64,000 nt of DNA, taken from positions 783,635 through 847,634 of the forward strand of contig NZ_JAHKQI010000008.1 of NCBI RefSeq assembly GCF_018860975.1. Direction: 5' to 3'. A program made the position numbers and the translations under genes. Source of the stretch: Lentibacter algarum. Lineage in GTDB: Bacteria > Pseudomonadota > Alphaproteobacteria > Rhodobacterales > Rhodobacteraceae. The first letter of the stretch is position 1, and the number at the start of each line of letters is the position of its first letter. Shown here one piece after another: positions 45,468-53,153 of this stretch. Under the pieces are notes generated by a model, which worked only from the letters and a program-made list of their open reading frames with translations, was not told the origin of the DNA and did not search any database.

Positions 45468-46477
45468 CAGATCGCCTGGATCTTGGCGAGCAGCCCTTCT
45501 GGCCAGACTTTACCATCCATGTCTTGCGCAGTTTCTTGAACAGCATCTTGAAAGGCCTGCCGTTCGGGCTGAATGATCTCGATTCCTGCGTCTGTCATGG
45601 CTTTGCGCGCTTTGGCTTCGTTTGCAGCAAAGTCTGTTGCCATATCCTTCTGAGTCAAGGTTATCGCCTGGGCCATGGCCGCCTGTACATCGCTGCCAAC
45701 CATGTTGAATTTCGCACCGCTCATCCACAAGCCAATGCCTGAAAACATGCTGTTCAGTTCGGTATAGTATTTGGTCACAGGGATGTATCCCAAGTTTACC
45801 GTGTCGATGATCCCGTTGTCCTGCCCTTCAACCATTCCGGTTTCGATAGCGTTGTAAACTTCAGGAGATGACATCGGAATCGGGTTTGCGCCCCAAGCCT
45901 TGAAGCTGGCGATAGTAATCGGATTTTCGATGGTACGCAGTCGCAGCCCCTTCATATCTGCGAGTGTTTCAACCCGTGTATGCGCCGAAGAAATTCCGCG
46001 TGGTGCGCGGTCGCCCATGTAGCCAATCCACTTGATATTTGTGGCCTTTTCGACTTCATCCATCTGGCTCGCGAACAGGTCGCTCTTGATATAACGCCGC
46101 CAGTGATCCAGATCATCAAACAGGTAGGGTTGCGACACCACACGGAACGTCGCGGCCTCTTTCATCACGGCCATTGCTGCAGGGTCGATCAGGTGGAAAT
46201 CAATGACTCCGACACGCAGTTGCGCCCACAGTTGTTTCAATCCACCCAGCGTGCCGCCAGCGTGAGATTCAATCAAAATCTCCCCATTTGTCAGTGTCTT
46301 AAGGTGCCCCGTAAAGTAATCGACAGACTGCTGGTACGCAGATTGTGTCGGGGCAACATGTGCCAGCCGCAGCTTTGTTGCCGCTGATGCGGATGTGCCT
46401 GTGGCCATAACAGCTGCCGCTGCTGCACCACCTGCAAGGACTGCCCGTCGGTTAAGTTTTTGGTGAAAAGGTTTCAT
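45467..46477 (-). CDS. dctP: TRAP transporter substrate-binding protein (DctP family)
   Basis: A protein of 336 residues. The signal region NRRAVLAGGAAAAAV resembles a twin-arginine leader with cleavage near ASA, about residue 34. The DctP fold is supported by LRLAHVAPTQSAYQQSV, GLRLRTIENPITIASFKAWGANPIPM with the conserved Arg that binds carboxylate, and QDNGIIDTVNLGY. A carboxylate ligand is therefore likely, but the exact acid is unknown. It follows the bicupin gene after about 46 bases, in which a hairpin is found. Confidence 0.93.
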   Translation of the reverse strand: MKPFHQKLNRRAVLAGGAAAAAVMATGTSASAATKLRLAHVAPTQSAYQQSVDYFTGHLKTLTNGEILIESHAGGTLGGLKQLWAQLRVGVIDFHLIDPAAMAVMKEAATFRVVSQPYLFDDLDHWRRYIKSDLFASQMDEVEKATNIKWIGYMGDRAPRGISSAHTRVETLADMKGLRLRTIENPITIASFKAWGANPIPMSSPEVYNAIETGMVEGQDNGIIDTVNLGYIPVTKYYTELNSMFSGIGLWMSGAKFNMVGSDVQAAMAQAITLTQKDMATDFAANEAKARKAMTDAGIEIIQPERQAFQDAVQETAQDMDGKVWPEGLLAKIQAI

Positions 46478-46514
46478 TCGCTGTACTCCCATATCGCGAT
46501 TAAGCTGTCTAATG

Positions 46515-46538
46515 CCGTTCGAGTTAAAACCCGAACGG
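46515..46538 (-). other. Intercistronic hairpin between the bicupin and dctP genes
   Basis: CCGTTCG (46515-46521) pairs perfectly with CGAACGG (46532-46538), loop 10. On the - strand it includes the bicupin stop codon and precedes the dctP start by about 40 bases. It lacks a T-tract, so it is more likely an mRNA-stability or partial termination element that sets different levels of the two products. Confidence 0.5.
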
Positions 46539-47306
46539 GTCTTTGTAGTCTGCGTTCACCCATGTGATTGGGGCTTCGGACCAAACCATAATCATTGCGC
46601 CAAACTCGGTTTTGATGCTGGTTGTAGCACCGGGATCAACGACAAAAAACGCACCCGCTTCTTGCCATTCGCCGCCCACGCAAAGCGCGCCACCAACCAC
46701 AAAAATGTCTAGTGGCTCATGTGTGGTGAACTCCGGGATCTCGCTATAGGGCAGAAGTTGCATATGCGCGCAACGACGGTTTTCACCTGATCCGATGTAG
46801 TCAAACAAGACACGGCGCGACACGCGCTCGATCTCGGTGCGTGCCAAGCGCACACCGTCAACCTGTATGTTAATGTCTGGGCTGACTTCGGGATGCTCGT
46901 TGACGATTTCGCCCGCATACGAGCCCGTATGTAGAGAGTTGTTTCCCGCCATATCTTCGGAGGGGTAGATCACTGGCGCTTCCAGCCGTGACACCATCAA
47001 GGTATCTACATAGGCCATCGCCGAATGCGTCGCCCCAGCCAAGTTTACACCTAACATGCCCCGTCCTGCATAGCCGTCGTAATCCGCAAACCCGCCTTCC
47101 AGAAAGTAGCTTGTTGCTGGGCCAAGGTGTTGGTGAATACCGGTTTCTGTCATCGAGTCTGCGCGCAGATATCCGAGATACTTACCTTCCTCGCGGCTTG
47201 CGCGAACCGATGCCAGCGCCATGCCTTTCTTGTCAGCTTTGCGCCATGTCAGGTCTTTGGCGGCATATCCGTAAACACCTGGCTGGGTCCGTTTTTCCAT
47301 AAGCAT
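46524..47306 (-). CDS. Double-cupin (ChrR-like) protein, TRAP-cluster associated
   Basis: A protein of 260 residues with two cupin-like halves. The first has GIHQHLGPATSYFLEGGFADYDG (shown in parts: His-x-His followed by the ChrR-type FLEGxFxD), the second HEPLDIFVVGGALCVGGEW followed by VVDPG. Such bicupins include 2,4'-dihydroxyacetophenone dioxygenase-like and ChrR-like proteins; a metal-dependent dioxygenase or isomerase acting on the TRAP substrate is inferred. It is the first gene of the cupin-dctPQM-unknown operon and has the MarR-type palindrome 17 bases upstream of its start. A second ATG two codons later is possible. Confidence 0.75.
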   Translation of the reverse strand: MLMEKRTQPGVYGYAAKDLTWRKADKKGMALASVRASREEGKYLGYLRADSMTETGIHQHLGPATSYFLEGGFADYDGYAGRGMLGVNLAGATHSAMAYVDTLMVSRLEAPVIYPSEDMAGNNSLHTGSYAGEIVNEHPEVSPDINIQVDGVRLARTEIERVSRRVLFDYIGSGENRRCAHMQLLPYSEIPEFTTHEPLDIFVVGGALCVGGEWQEAGAFFVVDPGATTSIKTEFGAMIMVWSEAPITWVNADYKDPFGF

Positions 47307-47322
47307 GAGTTGATGTCTCCCT

Positions 47323-47359
47323 TTGTAACATCTGTTACTTTAAGTAACTTTTGTTACAA
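47323..47359. promoter_or_regulatory. 37-bp nested palindrome, probable MarR operator
   Basis: Outer arms TTGTAACA (47323-47330) and TGTTACAA (47352-47359) and inner arms GTTACTT (47334-47340) and AAGTAAC (47342-47348) share the same centre at 47341. The same bases can be read as two GTAAC-N4-GTTAC sites (47325-47338 and 47344-47357), 19 bases apart, on one helix face. A -10-like TATACT (47372-47377) for marR and TTGACT (47359-47364 on -) for the cupin side abut it. A further GTAACATC half-site stands just before the MarR start (47420-47427). Confidence 0.78.
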
Positions 47360-47427
47360 GTCAATATGGTTTATACTCGACCAAGACATCTGCACCGCGG
47401 AAAACTTACGATAGGGCAAGTAACATC

Positions 47428-47898
47428 ATGGATTTAGAGAGTTTTCAGAAAAACAAAGAAATAGAAAAGGGGCGCAACGACACCCAGATTATAGACACGC
47501 TGTCGTTCAAAATGCTTTTGGCGGCGAACCGCATGGTGCGTGCGTTCAACGATGGCCCCGGAAAAACGTTTGATATCCCCCTAACGGATTGGCGCTGCGC
47601 GATGGTTTTGGCGAGCAGCCCCGATTCTTCGGGTGAGCAAGTCTCGCGATTTTTAGAGATGGACAAAATGGCCATAAGCCGTGGTTTGCGAGGTTTACAA
47701 AAAGCCGGTCTCGCTACGGTCAAAGCCGACCCAACCAACCGCCGTCGCCAATTGTGGTCCCTGACCGCAAAAGGTTGGACACTTTATGATACTATTGTTC
47801 CCATGGTTATGGCGCGGGATGAAACGATCTTTGGAACGATGTCAGACGAAGACAAATCAGCCCTCGCCGCAGCATTCGAGCGTGTTTCACCGAGGTAG
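47428..47898 (+). CDS. MarR family transcriptional regulator
   Basis: A protein of 156 residues with a winged helix: the recognition part is MDKMAISRGLRGLQKAGLATVKADPTNRR (in pieces), with the wing DPTNRRRQLW that contacts the minor groove, and dimerisation helices at both ends. MarR proteins release DNA when a phenolic or carboxylate ligand binds. The gene is divergent from the bicupin-TRAP operon across a strong palindrome, so it most likely represses that operon and itself. The ligand is presumably the transported compound or a product. Confidence 0.9.
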   Translation: MDLESFQKNKEIEKGRNDTQIIDTLSFKMLLAANRMVRAFNDGPGKTFDIPLTDWRCAMVLASSPDSSGEQVSRFLEMDKMAISRGLRGLQKAGLATVKADPTNRRRQLWSLTAKGWTLYDTIVPMVMARDETIFGTMSDEDKSALAAAFERVSPR

Positions 47899-47954
47899 CT
47901 TTAACGTTCTGTTTCGTGGTGGCGATGTGGGATAATACACACCGCCGCCCTTGC

Positions 47955-48968
47955 TTAAAAGCCTTCGAGAACGAGTTTGCCTTTGGCTTTGTTGCTTTCA
48001 ATAATTGCATGTGCGCGTTTCACCGTCGCCGCATCAATCTTGCCCAGCGTTTCTGTTGCTGTGGAGCGTATTTTGCCCGCATCGAGCAGATCAGCGATCT
48101 CGTTTAGGATATCATGCTGCCGCGAGATATCAGCGGTCTGGAACAGAGATCGCGTGAACATCAACTCCCAATGGATCGAAACAGCTTTTGGCTTGAATGG
48201 CATAACGTTCAGCGGATCGGGCTCGTCGATCAGGCCAAAGCGCCCTTGCGGCGAGATAAGCTCGGCGGCTTGCTCGATATACTGATGCGTGTGCGTGGTT
48301 GAGAAGACATAGCCAGGTTGGCCGAGCCCCAGCGCCTCAACCTGTTGGGGCAATGGTTTTGTGTGGTCAATCACGTGATGCGCCCCCAGATGTTGCGCCC
48401 ATTCCTGCGTTTCAGGCCGCGATGCGGTCGCAATCACAGTCAGATCGGTTTTGGCCCGCAACAGCTGGATCGCAATGGAACCAACTCCGCCGGAACCGCC
48501 AATGATAACGACGGCAGGCGCTGCTCCGGGAACCGGATCGGCAATGCGCAAACGGTCAAACAACATTTCATAAGCAGTGAGTGCCGTCAAAGGAAGCGAC
48601 GCTGCCTCGGCATATGTTGCCGACTTAGGTGCGTGTCCCACAATCCGTTCATCAACAAGATGGTATTCCGCGTTCGTCCCCGAGCGGTCTATTGCGCCCG
48701 CATACCAAACGATATCGCCGGTTTTGAACATGGAGACGTTTTCACCGACTTCAACAACTTCTCCAACTGCATCCCACCCTAAAATCGCCGGAGCATCACC
48801 CTCGGGGGGACGGTTGCGACGGATTTTGGTGTCAACAGGGTTGACCGAAACGGCATGCACCCGAACCAACAGATCACGTCCCGAAGCCTTAGGTTTCTCA
48901 AGCGTTATGTCGATCAGGGCATCATCACGATCCAACGCGCCTGCAGTCATGTATCCAACAGCTTTCAC
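47955..48968 (-). CDS. Zinc-type alcohol dehydrogenase-like / quinone oxidoreductase family protein, copy 1
   Basis: A protein of 337 residues of the medium-chain dehydrogenase/reductase superfamily. The start is GTG at 48968, with AAGGA eight bases upstream. The N-terminal GroES-like part has HAVSVNPVDTKIRR and GWDAVGEVVEVGENV; the cofactor loop is VVIIGGSGGVGSIAIQLLRA. The set of catalytic zinc ligands of classic alcohol dehydrogenases is not evident, so it may be an NADPH quinone or enone reductase. It is a paralogue of the gene at 51315-52328, with the same length and the same NAEYHLVDERIVGH-type block. An element-bearing promoter lies upstream. Confidence 0.88.
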   Translation of the reverse strand: MKAVGYMTAGALDRDDALIDITLEKPKASGRDLLVRVHAVSVNPVDTKIRRNRPPEGDAPAILGWDAVGEVVEVGENVSMFKTGDIVWYAGAIDRSGTNAEYHLVDERIVGHAPKSATYAEAASLPLTALTAYEMLFDRLRIADPVPGAAPAVVIIGGSGGVGSIAIQLLRAKTDLTVIATASRPETQEWAQHLGAHHVIDHTKPLPQQVEALGLGQPGYVFSTTHTHQYIEQAAELISPQGRFGLIDEPDPLNVMPFKPKAVSIHWELMFTRSLFQTADISRQHDILNEIADLLDAGKIRSTATETLGKIDAATVKRAHAIIESNKAKGKLVLEGF

Positions 48969-49024
48969 GATATTTTCCTTTAGCTAAGCAAGTTTTCTTT
49001 GAGTGCATTTTTAAGGGAATTTCA

Positions 49025-49080
49025 TGCACCGACTATCGGTGCAATTCGGCAATAACTATGCCGTTGCGCGGGGTAATGAA
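49025..49080 (-). promoter_or_regulatory. Palindromic operator upstream of copy 1, first occurrence of a shared element
   Basis: TGCACCGA-CTA-TCGGTGCA (49025-49043) is a perfect 8-bp inverted repeat. The stretch 49029-49080 aligns without gaps to 53101-53152 at 37 of 52 positions by my count, with the core CGACTATCG and the TTCGGCAAT (49045-49053) identical and equally spaced. It lies in the 155-base gap upstream of the dehydrogenase-like gene, so a common regulator is likely, most simply the LysR protein encoded at 53154-54071. Confidence 0.65.
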
Positions 49081-49123
49081 CCCAAACACCTCTGTTAATG
49101 TCCGCGTTCTGTTGTAGGCAACT

Positions 49124-49741
49124 TCAAACGACTTCGGTGACAAAGTTCATATATTGCTTCATGTCACCAACCACGGCTTGCTCCATGAGTGCGCCAGTTT
49201 CTTCGGCGTATGGCTGATGAAAGTGGATATCCCAGACATCAGATTCTTTGCGCCAGTGTTCATAAACGACCAGCTCGTCATCGGCCCCATCGACTGTGTA
49301 AAGATCAAACAGGATATTACCCGGTTCATTCTTGGTATGTGTGATGTGCGTCTCGAACTGGGCCAGCAACTGTTCACGATACTCAGGCTTCAATTTGAAG
49401 ATGAAGAAGATAACAAAAACCTCGTCATCGGCATTTGGCGACTTTGAATGATCCGGGGCAGGTTTGGTGTCGGACACATTTCTGATTGTAACAGCCGTCT
49501 GCGACTTTTCTACAAACGCCATTAGGTTCTTGGTGTAAGGTTGGGCTTTGTGAAACTCCTGAGCATCCTCTTGAAGGCGCTCATAGGCAAAGAACCTGTT
49601 GGGGTTTCCATTGTCGACAAACAGCCGCGCTTCTTCAAACCCTGCTTCGTTTTCGGTGCCTGCTTTGGCCTCAAGAAAAGCCGCGCGGAAGCCCTCGGTG
49701 TGTTCTGGTTTTACGTCGAATGTGAGAATGCGGGTGAGCAT
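49124..49741 (-). CDS. Protein with two antibiotic-biosynthesis monooxygenase (ABM) domains
   Basis: A protein of 205 residues composed of two ferredoxin-like ABM domains. Each has a start like LTRILTFDVKPEHTEGFRAAF or FVIFFIFKLKPEYREQLLAQF, a middle ARLFVDN or FDLYTVDG strand, and an ERLQEDAQEFHKAQPY or EHWRKESDVWDIHFHQPY motif. ABM proteins include cofactor-free monooxygenases acting on quinol-like compounds. Domain boundaries are about residues 1-95 and 108-205. It is the fourth gene of the nitroreductase operon, 34 bases after the aldehyde dehydrogenase. Confidence 0.83.
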   Translation of the reverse strand: MLTRILTFDVKPEHTEGFRAAFLEAKAGTENEAGFEEARLFVDNGNPNRFFAYERLQEDAQEFHKAQPYTKNLMAFVEKSQTAVTIRNVSDTKPAPDHSKSPNADDEVFVIFFIFKLKPEYREQLLAQFETHITHTKNEPGNILFDLYTVDGADDELVVYEHWRKESDVWDIHFHQPYAEETGALMEQAVVGDMKQYMNFVTEVV

Positions 49742-49775
49742 GGTTTGCTCCTTTCAGTTTTCGATTATGGTTGGA

Positions 49776-51251
49776 TTAGAATGGATACTGGCGCGGTGTT
49801 CGCTGCACGGTGATCCAGTGATCTGTCGTGAACTCTTCAATGGCCCACTCGCCGTTGAACCGGCCCAGACCAGAGTTTTGCTCGCCTCCAAACGGTGCAT
49901 TTGCATCATCCGCGATTGAGCTGTCATTTACATGCGTCATGCCAGTCACGATGCGCTTGGCAAACGCGACGCCGCGCTCCAAATCACCGGAAAAAACGGC
50001 ACCCGAAAGGCCGAACGTGCTCGCGTTGGCAAGTTCCAAGGCGTGTTCTTCATCACGGGCTTTTTGAATGCCAACAAGCGGGCCAAAAATTTCTTCCTGT
50101 GCGATCTCCATGTCAGGCGTCACATCTGCAAAGACATGTGGCGGCATGACATTCCCTTCGGGGGCGCCTTCCAGCAGGACGCGCACGCCCTCCTCCTTGG
50201 CGAGAGCAATCTTTCCCTTCAGTCCCTCCAACTGTTTGGCGTTGATGATCGGGCCAATTGCGGTGTCTTCGCCCGAAGGGTCGCCAAACTTAAGTGTCTT
50301 CGCGTGGGCGACAAACTTCTCGACGAACTCATCATAGATCGGCGCCTCAATAATGATGCGGTTGATTGCCATGCATATCTGCCCTTGGTGCAAAAACTTG
50401 CCCATGATGGCGGCCTTGACGGCATCGTCCACATTTGCGTCAGCCAGCGCCACGAATGCGTTGTTGCCACCTAGCTCCAGCGCAACACGCTTGAGATGCT
50501 CGCCACCGCCCGCAATGCGGCCAATGCCGCGGCCCACAGGTGTTGAGCCAGTAAAGGAAATCATCGACGGGATCGCATGCTCGACAAAAGCGTCACCCAT
50601 GTCAGAGCCTGCGCCAATAACCACGCTCAACACACCGGCTGGCAGGCCGGCTTCCTCAAAGATTTTGGCGATCAGCAAACCGCCGGTAACTGGCGTATCG
50701 CTGGCGGGTTTCAGCACAACCGCATTGCCAAGCGCCAGTGCGGGCGCGACGGAGCGCTGCGACAAGTGGAGCGGAAAGTTCCAAGGGCTGATCACGCCGA
50801 CCACACCCAATGGCTTGCGATAAACGCGGCTTTCCATGCCGGGCAAGTTAGAGGCCAGAATGCGCCCCTGCACGCGGTTGGGAAATGTTGCGGCTTCTTC
50901 TGTAATATCACGGGCCGAGCCCAACTCGATCTCGGCTTTGATACGGGTGCTGCCAGACTCGCGGATCAGCCAGTCGATGATTTCATCATGACGCGCGTCA
51001 AAAATTTCAACGGCGCGGCGCATGACAGCGGCGCGCTCGGAGGGTATTGCCGCCGCCCAGGCAACTTGCGCTTCTTTAGCTTTTGCATAGGCGGCATCGA
51101 GATCGGCTTTGTCAGCCATCTTGATGGTTGCAAGGCTCTTTCCTGAGTACGGATCCGTGCTGTCGACACTGCGATTTGCGGAACCCGCCCGCCATTCACC
51201 GCCTATATATTGCAGGTGCAGATTGTCGTAGTGGTTTGCTACGTCTTTCAT
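49776..51251 (-). CDS. Aldehyde dehydrogenase (benzaldehyde/vanillin dehydrogenase-like)
   Basis: A protein of 491 residues. The catalytic cysteine is C293 in [11 protein letters not shown], the general base is E259 in [11 protein letters not shown], and the NAD(P) site includes [13 protein letters not shown] and [11 protein letters not shown]. The GQICMAINR pattern occurs in aromatic aldehyde dehydrogenases such as vanillin or benzaldehyde types. The start ATG at 51251 follows AGGAGA; a longer start would add seven residues. It probably oxidises reactive aldehydes within this detoxification cluster. A hairpin just before its ribosome-binding site could tune its expression. Confidence 0.93.
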   Translation of the reverse strand: MKDVANHYDNLHLQYIGGEWRAGSANRSVDSTDPYSGKSLATIKMADKADLDAAYAKAKEAQVAWAAAIPSERAAVMRRAVEIFDARHDEIIDWLIRESGSTRIKAEIELGSARDITEEAATFPNRVQGRILASNLPGMESRVYRKPLGVVGVISPWNFPLHLSQRSVAPALALGNAVVLKPASDTPVTGGLLIAKIFEEAGLPAGVLSVVIGAGSDMGDAFVEHAIPSMISFTGSTPVGRGIGRIAGGGEHLKRVALELGGNNAFVALADANVDDAVKAAIMGKFLHQGQICMAINRIIIEAPIYDEFVEKFVAHAKTLKFGDPSGEDTAIGPIINAKQLEGLKGKIALAKEEGVRVLLEGAPEGNVMPPHVFADVTPDMEIAQEEIFGPLVGIQKARDEEHALELANASTFGLSGAVFSGDLERGVAFAKRIVTGMTHVNDSSIADDANAPFGGEQNSGLGRFNGEWAIEEFTTDHWITVQRTPRQYPF

Positions 51252-51263
51252 AGTAATTCTCCT

Positions 51264-51281
51264 GCCCGACACTTGTCGGGC
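51264..51281 (-). other. Hairpin before the aldehyde dehydrogenase ribosome-binding site
   Basis: GCCCGAC (51264-51270) and GTCGGGC (51275-51281) form a perfect 7-bp stem with a 4-base loop. On the - strand the hairpin ends directly before the AGGAGA Shine-Dalgarno site. No T-tract follows, so termination is unlikely; mRNA protection or coupling control is more plausible. Confidence 0.55.
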
Positions 51282-51314
51282 TCTAAAATTGGGAGGTGGT
51301 CTGAGCGCCTGACC

Positions 51315-52328
51315 TCAAAACCCTTCAAGAACGATTTTACCGCGTGTCTTGCCGCTTTCGATCTGCTTATGCGCAAGGCGCAAGGTTGCGGCATCGATTT
51401 TGCCGAGCACGTCAGTTACTGTTGATTTGATCTTCCCAGCATCGACCAGCTTTGCGACTTGGTTCAGGATTTCGCCCTGAACCTGCATGTCCGGTGTGCG
51501 AAACAATGGGCGCGTGAACATGGTGAAGTTGTGGATCGACACGGACTTCATACCGAAGGGTTGCAAGTCCACTTTGCCAGAAGCATCGACAGGGACCATC
51601 CGACCTTGCGGGGCGATCAACTCTGCAATCTCGGGCATGTGCGCGGCGCTGCCATTTGTCGACAGGACAAACCCCGGTGCGCCAAGGCCAAGTGCAGCAA
51701 CTTGCGCCGCAATAGGCTCACGGTGGTTGATAACGTGATGCGCGCCAAGTTCCTTGACCCAAGCCGTTGTTTCTGGCGTCGAGGCCGTCGAGATGACCGT
51801 CAGATCAGTTGTCGCTCGCAACACCTGCAACGCAATCGTGCCGACGCCGCCAGACCCGCCGATCACCAAAATGGTATTGCTGCCCTCAGGAACAGGGCGC
51901 GTCACTTCAAGGCGATCAAACAAGGCTTCCCAAGCGGCCAGCGTGGTGAGCGGCAGCGCGGCGGCCTCTGCGTGGGTAAGGGTGCTCGGCTTGTGGCCTA
52001 CGATGCGCTCATCAACCAGATGGAACTCTGCGTTCGTGCCGGGACGATCCATCGTTCCGGAATAGTAAACCTCGTCGCCGACATTGAACAACTCGGCGCC
52101 CTCGCCCACGGCTTCCACCACGCCCGAGGCATCATAGCCAAGAACCGTGTAGCCGCCTGCAGGGTCTGCCATCATCTTGCGCGCAGCAGCGTCGGCCGGA
52201 TTGAGAGAAACTGCGTGGATCTTGACCAGCAGGTCGCGGCCTGTTGCGGTCGGTTTGTCGAGGGCGATATCAACTAGCGCATCATCTCGGTCAATCTCAC
52301 CGGGGGTGATAAAGCCAACAGCTTTCAT
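51315..52328 (-). CDS. Zinc-type alcohol dehydrogenase-like / quinone oxidoreductase family protein, copy 2
   Basis: A protein of 337 residues, paralogue of 47955-48968. The cofactor loop is LVIGGSGGVGTIALQVLRA and the N-terminal segment HAVSLNPADAAARK is conserved, as is NAEFHLVDERIVGH. The start at 52328 is chosen because AAGGA lies eight bases before it, whereas the ATG at 52334 is too close. It lies between the nitroreductase and aldehyde dehydrogenase genes. Both copies probably reduce quinones or enones with NADPH; their separate retention suggests divergent substrates. Confidence 0.88.
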   Translation of the reverse strand: MKAVGFITPGEIDRDDALVDIALDKPTATGRDLLVKIHAVSLNPADAAARKMMADPAGGYTVLGYDASGVVEAVGEGAELFNVGDEVYYSGTMDRPGTNAEFHLVDERIVGHKPSTLTHAEAAALPLTTLAAWEALFDRLEVTRPVPEGSNTILVIGGSGGVGTIALQVLRATTDLTVISTASTPETTAWVKELGAHHVINHREPIAAQVAALGLGAPGFVLSTNGSAAHMPEIAELIAPQGRMVPVDASGKVDLQPFGMKSVSIHNFTMFTRPLFRTPDMQVQGEILNQVAKLVDAGKIKSTVTDVLGKIDAATLRLAHKQIESGKTRGKIVLEGF

Positions 52329-52351
52329 TGTCATATTCCTTCGATGTGATG

Positions 52352-53050
52352 TTAAACTTCGGTCAAAATGTCTGCGTAGGTCAGACGTGATTTTGGCAAA
52401 GTCGCGTTGTAATCTGTTGCTGCATCGCTGTAGCCGATCGGAACGATAACGAGGCTTGTCAGCCCTTGCTCGGCAAACCCGAACTCCGCGTCAAGCGCCG
52501 CCGGATCAAAGCCCTCCATAGGAGTTGCATCGATCCCGAGTGCTGCCACGCCTAAAAGGAACTGACCTACGTTCAGGTAGACTTGTTTCTCGTTCCACTG
52601 CTGCACGTCTTGCAAGACATCTTTGTGCAGATTGTGGAACATGGTGCGGCCAGCGGCCATTTGCGCCTTTTGCGTTTCCGGATCGCCAACGTAGCGGCCA
52701 TCGGCCTCTTCCTGATCCAACACTTTTTGCTGGTAGGCATCGGGAACAGCGACCCGCGCTGCAAATACGACCACATGCGAGGCCGCCCGGATGGACGGGC
52801 TGTTGAACGGAAATTTTTCGTCAGTGCCCTTGGCGACCCGCGCTTTGCCCGCGTCGGTAGAGGCCAAAACGAAGTGCCAAGGCTGGTTGTTGGTGCTCGA
52901 CGGGCTGAACCGCAACAGCTCCTTCACCTTCGCGATATCGACATCCGATATCCTTTTGGCAGCGTCATAGCCTTTGGTTGTGTGTCTTGCTTTGACAACA
53001 TCAGTGATGTCAAAACCTGATTGGGCGGTAATCTTGGTGAGCGCGTTCAT
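52352..53050 (-). CDS. NfsB-like oxygen-insensitive NAD(P)H nitroreductase
   Basis: A protein of 232 residues of the nitroreductase fold, FMN dependent. The FMN-binding start VVKARHTTKGYD and FSPSSTNNQPWHFVLAST are typical, and the LGVAALGIDATPMEGFDP segment is the NfsB family motif. It reduces nitroaromatics and quinones by two electrons. The start at 53050 follows GAGG at seven bases; the ATG at 53062 has no such site. It is the first gene of the operon and is preceded by the second copy of the shared element. It is 17 to 23 bases ahead of copy 2 of the dehydrogenase. Confidence 0.92.
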   Translation of the reverse strand: MNALTKITAQSGFDITDVVKARHTTKGYDAAKRISDVDIAKVKELLRFSPSSTNNQPWHFVLASTDAGKARVAKGTDEKFPFNSPSIRAASHVVVFAARVAVPDAYQQKVLDQEEADGRYVGDPETQKAQMAAGRTMFHNLHKDVLQDVQQWNEKQVYLNVGQFLLGVAALGIDATPMEGFDPAALDAEFGFAEQGLTSLVIVPIGYSDAATDYNATLPKSRLTYADILTEV

Positions 53051-53100
53051 ATCAAACCTCATGTGTTGCTGTTGAGGTCAAAATACGGGAATGCAGCTCA

Positions 53101-53152
53101 GCGACTATCGCAGCATTTCGGCAATGATTGTGTCGCCACGTGGAAGAATGAA
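53101..53152 (-). promoter_or_regulatory. Second occurrence of the shared regulatory element, upstream of the nitroreductase gene
   Basis: GCGA-CTA-TCGC (53101-53111) and TTCGGCAAT (53117-53125) occur with the same spacing as in the copy at 49029-49080, over 52 ungapped positions. The element fills the gap between the LysR stop (53154) and the nitroreductase start. The palindrome is shorter here than in the first copy. The length suits a LysR-type footprint of 50-60 bp. Confidence 0.6.
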
Positions 53153-53153
53153 A

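Noticed and set aside
47955-52334. Two similar dehydrogenase-like genes considered as a composite transposon
   Set aside because: They are in direct orientation but are coding paralogues without terminal inverted repeats, target duplications or a transposase.
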